DNA from: Bacteroidota bacterium
GTDB taxonomy: Bacteria > Bacteroidota > Ignavibacteria > Ignavibacteriales > Ignavibacteriaceae
Length of the DNA stretch: 9,238 nucleotides
Assembly (NCBI GenBank): GCA_030706105.1
Contig: JAUZPC010000086.1
Coordinates: 1-9,238 of the forward strand
Direction: 5' to 3'
The translations under genes were made by a program, and so were the position numbers. How positions within the stretch are numbered: the stretch's first letter is position 1; every line of letters begins with the position of its first letter. Below, one piece after another: positions 7,146-9,238 of this stretch. Below the pieces are notes generated by a model that did not search any database, was not told where the DNA came from, and saw only the letters and a program-made list of their open reading frames with translations.

Positions 7146-8166
7146 GGCAGTACTCCTTTACTTTTAATCCTGTAGTTTCATCCCATCCATATAGTATATT
7201 CATATTTTGAATTGCCTGGCCGGCGGCGCCTTTTACCAGATTATCAATTGCAGAAATAACTATTACCTTTTTCTCCTCAACTGCAATAAAAATATCACAA
7301 AAATTAGTATCAATAACCCATTTCAATTCCGGAGGAGCCTTCCGCAAACGGACGAACGGTTTTGCATCATAAGCCTTCTTATATACAGAAAGGACATCCT
7401 CAACATCAATACTTTCCCTAAGATGAATTGAAGTAGTTGCATAAATGCCCGCAGCTACCGGCAATAAATGAGCAGTAAATGAAAATGGGGCGCAGAATTT
7501 ATGGCTATAGAGCATCTGTAAAATTTCAGGTTCATGGCGATGCTTATTTACGGAATATGCCTTAACGTTTCCGCTCATTTCACTAATCATTAGGTCCTGA
7601 CGGGGGGCTTTTCCTGCACCGCTTGTTCCGGAATAAGCAACAGTACTAACAGAAAGTATGTTTTCTGAAAAATTTTCTGCAAAAGGCAAAAGCGCCAGAA
7701 GTACCGCGGTTGGATAGCAGCCGGGATTGGCTATTAATTGTGTATCTTTATATTTCTCCGCCGGCAAAAAGTCAGCCAGTCCATATACTTTGGAATTTAG
7801 CAGATACACCGATGTATGTTCTAAGTTATACCATTGCCTGTAAAGTTCCTCAAAATCAAGACGATAGTCTCCGCCAAGATCGATAACTGTTTTCCCGTTA
7901 TCTATAAGTAACGGTGTATATTTTAATGAATGACCGTGAGGAAGTGTAACAAAATAGACATCGTGCTCCAGAGATATATCATTGATAGATTTGATTTTTA
8001 TATTTTCAACTGTATCCGCAAGATCGGGAAATAAATTCCAAAGAGATTCTTCTGCTGTTGAGTTTGCATAAACTTCAAAAGAGGATATATAAGGATGCTG
8101 ATGACAAAATTGTATGAGTTTTTTCCCGGTATATCCAGTCCCTCCAAGTAATCCTACAGATAGCAT
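7132..8166 (-). CDS. argC: N-acetyl-gamma-glutamyl-phosphate reductase
   Basis: NADPH-dependent reduction of N-acetylglutamyl phosphate to the semialdehyde (EC 1.2.1.38), the third step. With the start chosen here the protein has 344 residues, normal for type-1 ArgC. The nucleotide-binding GGTGYTG lies at 8-14, the nucleophilic cysteine is C150 in ANPGCYPTA, GTSGAGKAP at 180-188 shapes the active site, and the catalytic histidine is H211 in NKHRHEP. The frame is also open to an ATG at 8190, but the ATG at 8164-8166 is preferred. It has AGGAG five bases upstream, and the protein then begins MLSVGLLGG, as the family does. It is the first gene of the operon, with its control region upstream. Confidence 0.96.
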   Translation of the reverse strand: MLSVGLLGGTGYTGKKLIQFCHQHPYISSFEVYANSTAEESLWNLFPDLADTVENIKIKSINDISLEHDVYFVTLPHGHSLKYTPLLIDNGKTVIDLGGDYRLDFEELYRQWYNLEHTSVYLLNSKVYGLADFLPAEKYKDTQLIANPGCYPTAVLLALLPFAENFSENILSVSTVAYSGTSGAGKAPRQDLMISEMSGNVKAYSVNKHRHEPEILQMLYSHKFCAPFSFTAHLLPVAAGIYATTSIHLRESIDVEDVLSVYKKAYDAKPFVRLRKAPPELKWVIDTNFCDIFIAVEEKKVIVISAIDNLVKGAAGQAIQNMNILYGWDETTGLKVKEYCHAIS

Positions 8167-8171
8167 ATTCG

Positions 8172-8176
8172 CTCCT
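8172..8176 (-). promoter_or_regulatory. Shine-Dalgarno of argC
   Basis: AGGAG on the minus strand, five bases before the ATG at 8164-8166. It lies inside the reading frame of the alternative ATG at 8190 and so decides the start in favour of the shorter ArgC. Confidence 0.75.
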
Positions 8177-8240
8177 AATAATGTAAACATTTGCTTAAAC
8201 TAATTAATAAACTGACTAAACAATCATTTTATAGGTTTCA

Positions 8241-8269
8241 AAAATAGGGAGTTTGAAAAGACGGATCAA
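8241..8269 (-). promoter_or_regulatory. candidate sigma70-type promoter (alternative) for the arg operon
   Basis: TTGATC (8264-8269) and TATTTT (8241-8246) are separated by 17 bp on the minus strand, which would give a leader of roughly 70 nt before argC. The hexamers match the consensus moderately. It lies downstream of the TGCA operator, so a repressor bound there would not directly cover it. It is the less favoured of two candidates. Confidence 0.3.
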
Positions 8270-8315
8270 ATAAAATATGTAGTCTAATGCTAATTATTTA
8301 AATAATAGTGAGGTT

Positions 8316-8342
8316 TTATGCAGGATTATGCATAATTATGCA
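8316..8342. promoter_or_regulatory. ARG-box-like operator: three half-sites at 10-bp spacing
   Basis: TTATGCA occurs at 8316-8322, 8326-8332 and 8336-8342, one helical turn apart. The last two form the perfect 14-bp palindrome TGCATAATTATGCA (8329-8342). This fits the E. coli ARG box pattern (TGAAT, four weak bases, ATTCA) except for one symmetric change in each arm. Its place upstream of argC, with argR inside the same operon, makes it the best candidate ArgR site. Confidence 0.55.
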
Positions 8343-8348
8343 CAATTA

Positions 8349-8354
8349 ATTATA
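8349..8354 (-). promoter_or_regulatory. candidate -10 box of the arg operon
   Basis: A perfect TATAAT on the minus strand would start transcription near 8342, inside the ARG-box-like palindrome, which is the classical geometry for repression. No good -35 hexamer lies 16-18 bp upstream, so the promoter may be weak or use another sigma-factor pattern. The leader to argC would be about 175 nt. Confidence 0.4.
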
Positions 8355-8517
8355 TTTTAACCCGGCACCTTAAATATATTGCTGAGTAAATAAGTACTTT
8401 TATACTTGGGGTTGATATAACATCAACAGAATTCGCTGTTTTTATAGTTAAGGATATGCTTAAAATACAAATGCCATTATCTGCATGATTGATAATTAAA
8501 TAGAACAGAGATGAAGG
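8355..8517. other. non-coding spacer upstream of the arg control region
   Basis: AT-rich sequence with no coding region that I can support. The only structure noted is an inverted repeat GTTGAT (8411-8416) and ATCAAC (8422-8427) around five bases, which could be a regulator site but has no assigned partner. Confidence 0.5.
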
Positions 8518-8588
8518 GTGTTATGATAATCCAGTCTCTTTTGACGGTTTGCAGAAATTCCGATGTAGTTTTTATCAGCAGTTTTAGA
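8518..8588 (-). pseudogene. GIY-YIG gene remnant
   Basis: The 68 bases at 8521-8588 match 424-491 of the GIY-YIG gene with about five differences. On the minus strand they keep the frame KTADKNYIGISAN followed by KRLDYHNT, so the YIG motif and the catalytic Arg and His survive. Both ends are missing: there is no FLYIL start and no C-terminal Glu helix, and the sequence beyond each edge is unrelated. It is a broken second copy of the gene at 261-602. Confidence 0.7.
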
Positions 8589-8593
8589 ATTTC

Positions 8594-8640
8594 GCCCCGA
8601 ATCGTCTTGCGACTTCATTCGGCCTGCCACTATGTGGGGC
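8594..8640. repeat. imperfect palindromic stretch in the gap of the right-hand copy
   Basis: GCCCC (8594-8598) can pair with GGGGC (8636-8640). Inside, CCGAAT (8597-8602) pairs with ATTCGG (8617-8622), enclosing a further GTC/GAC pair, and CCAC/GTGG (8627-8637) forms a small second stem. The stretch is more GC-rich than its surroundings and lies in the segment that replaces the middle of the GIY-YIG/MITE unit. It may be another dispersed palindrome; no gene is seen in 8589-8749. Confidence 0.4.
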
Positions 8641-8749
8641 TACAGATAAGGGGCTCAATTGTATTAAATTTGTATATCCATATGCTTTATTATTTCTTTT
8701 TTGAATCAATAATTATTACTCATTTAATGGTTTGGTTAAATTGCCAATA

Positions 8750-8898
8750 GTAAAGGCATTCAATGCAGCTTCATCCCTCCCATTTTAGGGGAGAGATCGA
8801 GGGAGAGGTCAATTTGTAGTTTATTTAAGCCCGGATCCCCCTTTTTCCCCCTTACGAAGGGGGATAAACCAAACCGGTTGGTTGTTCGCACAGTCTCT
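8750..8898. mobile_element. 5'-truncated second copy of the MITE-like element
   Basis: Matches 589-727 of the left element in the same orientation, nearly base for base over its first hundred positions, with divergence and a small insertion around 8866-8884. Homology ends at 8898 exactly with the terminal repeat CAGTCTCT. The left terminal repeat and about 52 bp are missing. The 613-635 hairpin is weakened here by a G-to-A change, while the C5/G5 hairpin persists at 8847-8863. Confidence 0.65.
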
Positions 8899-8956
8899 TT
8901 AACTGGACAAATTAAATAATAACTCAATTTTTTGCTATCCTGTTTATTCTAAATTG

Positions 8957-9167
8957 CCACTAGATTTATCTAGTGGGCTTGTATATAACAGGACACCGCA
9001 TCAGGCTTTAGCCACAGTATGATGTCCAATTATCTATTTATTTCTGTGAATTGCAATAATGCAAAGGAAAAAATTTATTGGACATAAAGAGTAGTCCGCA
9101 TAAATAATCTGTGGCTAAAGCCGGGAGATTATTTTTCGCTCTTCTTATCCACTAGATGAATCTAGTG
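8957..9167. repeat. nested inverted-repeat element
   Basis: Two related hairpins bound it: CCACTAGAT/ATCTAGTGG at 8957-8976 and CACTAGAT/ATCTAGTG at 9150-9167. Inside, the 14-base arms GGCTTTAGCCACAG (9004-9017) and CTGTGGCTAAAGCC (9109-9122) are perfect inverts, and a second nested pair is ATGTCCAAT (9022-9030) with ATTGGACAT (9077-9085). Each outer arm also contains its own GGCT/AGCC mini-hairpin, so alternative folds exist. There is no convincing ORF. It may be a non-autonomous element or a structured RNA; its identity is unknown. Confidence 0.55.
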
Positions 9168-9190
9168 TCAAATTAAAGAGAAGTTTTAGG

Positions 9191-9238
9191 TGCTCCGTCC
9201 CGACTAGTCGGGAAACTTGCAACCCGAATGCTTATTGG
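9191..9238. repeat. double-hairpin dispersed repeat, copy 3, cut by the window end
   Basis: TGCTCCG, the stem TCCCGACTAGTCGGGA and the linker GAAACTTGCA match 744-774 with one difference. The second palindrome starts as ACCCGAATGCT but then diverges, and the window ends. Confidence 0.6.

Noticed and set aside
8167..8190. Eight-residue N-terminal extension of ArgC from the ATG at 8188-8190
   Set aside because: The strong AGGAG lies inside this extension, just before the next ATG, and the family begins at MLSVGLLGG.
8316..8342. Short CRISPR-like periodic repeat
   Set aside because: Seven-base units with three-base spacers, only three of them, at a promoter. This fits an operator, not an array.
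8411..8427. GTTGAT/ATCAAC inverted repeat as a second ArgR box
   Set aside because: It does not resemble the TGCA or TGAAT half-sites and lies upstream of the likely promoter. It may be chance in AT-rich DNA.
8511..8750. 79-codon plus-strand frame with a hydrophobic C-terminal half
   Set aside because: Its first third is antisense to the GIY-YIG remnant, and the rest crosses a palindrome and AT-rich spacer. The hydrophobic run follows from T-rich DNA. It has no family match and no support from the left copy.

Overview
The window holds an arginine biosynthesis operon on the minus strand (877-8166), set between two patches of repeat-rich non-coding DNA. The DNA is AT-rich, genes are tightly packed, and the dispersed palindromes recall the Bacteroidota/Chlorobiota/Ignavibacteriota group. 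Operon order (argC-J-B-D-R-G-H, with an internal argR) also resembles Chlorobi- and Firmicute-type clusters. I infer a free-living bacterium of the Ignavibacteria/Chlorobi-Bacteroidota lineage, with moderate confidence only.

Centre (877-8166, minus strand). The transcription order is argC, argJ, argB, argD, argR, argG, argH. Junctions are overlaps of 14, 4 and 14 nt, gaps of 4 and 14 nt, then a 4-nt overlap, so this reads as one transcription unit with translational coupling. ArgJ, ArgB, ArgC and ArgD form the acetyl-recycling route from glutamate to ornithine. ArgG and ArgH turn citrulline into arginine. The transcarbamylase for ornithine to citrulline (argF), often found between argD and argR, is absent: only 4 nt separate those genes. 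ArgR is the expected arginine-responsive repressor. Upstream of argC there is an ARG-box-like palindrome (8329-8342), part of three TTATGCA half-sites spaced exactly 10 bp apart, just downstream of a TATAAT box.

Left flank (1-876). A small GIY-YIG nuclease-like gene (261-602, minus) has CTG where its start codon is expected. A 191-bp MITE-like element (537-727) sits about 19 bp upstream of that point, with 17-bp terminal inverted repeats and a possible TAAA target duplication. A bidirectional terminator-like hairpin (174-205), a 48-codon ORF opening like a GIY-YIG protein (4-150), and two copies of a double-hairpin repeat (208-249, 744-798) complete this side.

Right flank (8167-9238). This is more than 1 kb without a convincing gene. 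After the operon control region come a 71-bp GIY-YIG remnant (8518-8588), a palindromic stretch (8594-8640), a 5'-truncated copy of the MITE (8750-8898), a nested inverted-repeat structure (8957-9167) and a third double-hairpin copy running off the window (9191-9238). The GIY-YIG, MITE and double-hairpin modules occur in the same order and orientation on both sides, so the operon is framed by imperfect direct repeats 8.1-8.4 kb apart. No tRNA, rRNA or CRISPR array was seen. The operon is conventional; the most unusual material is the modular repeat system around it.
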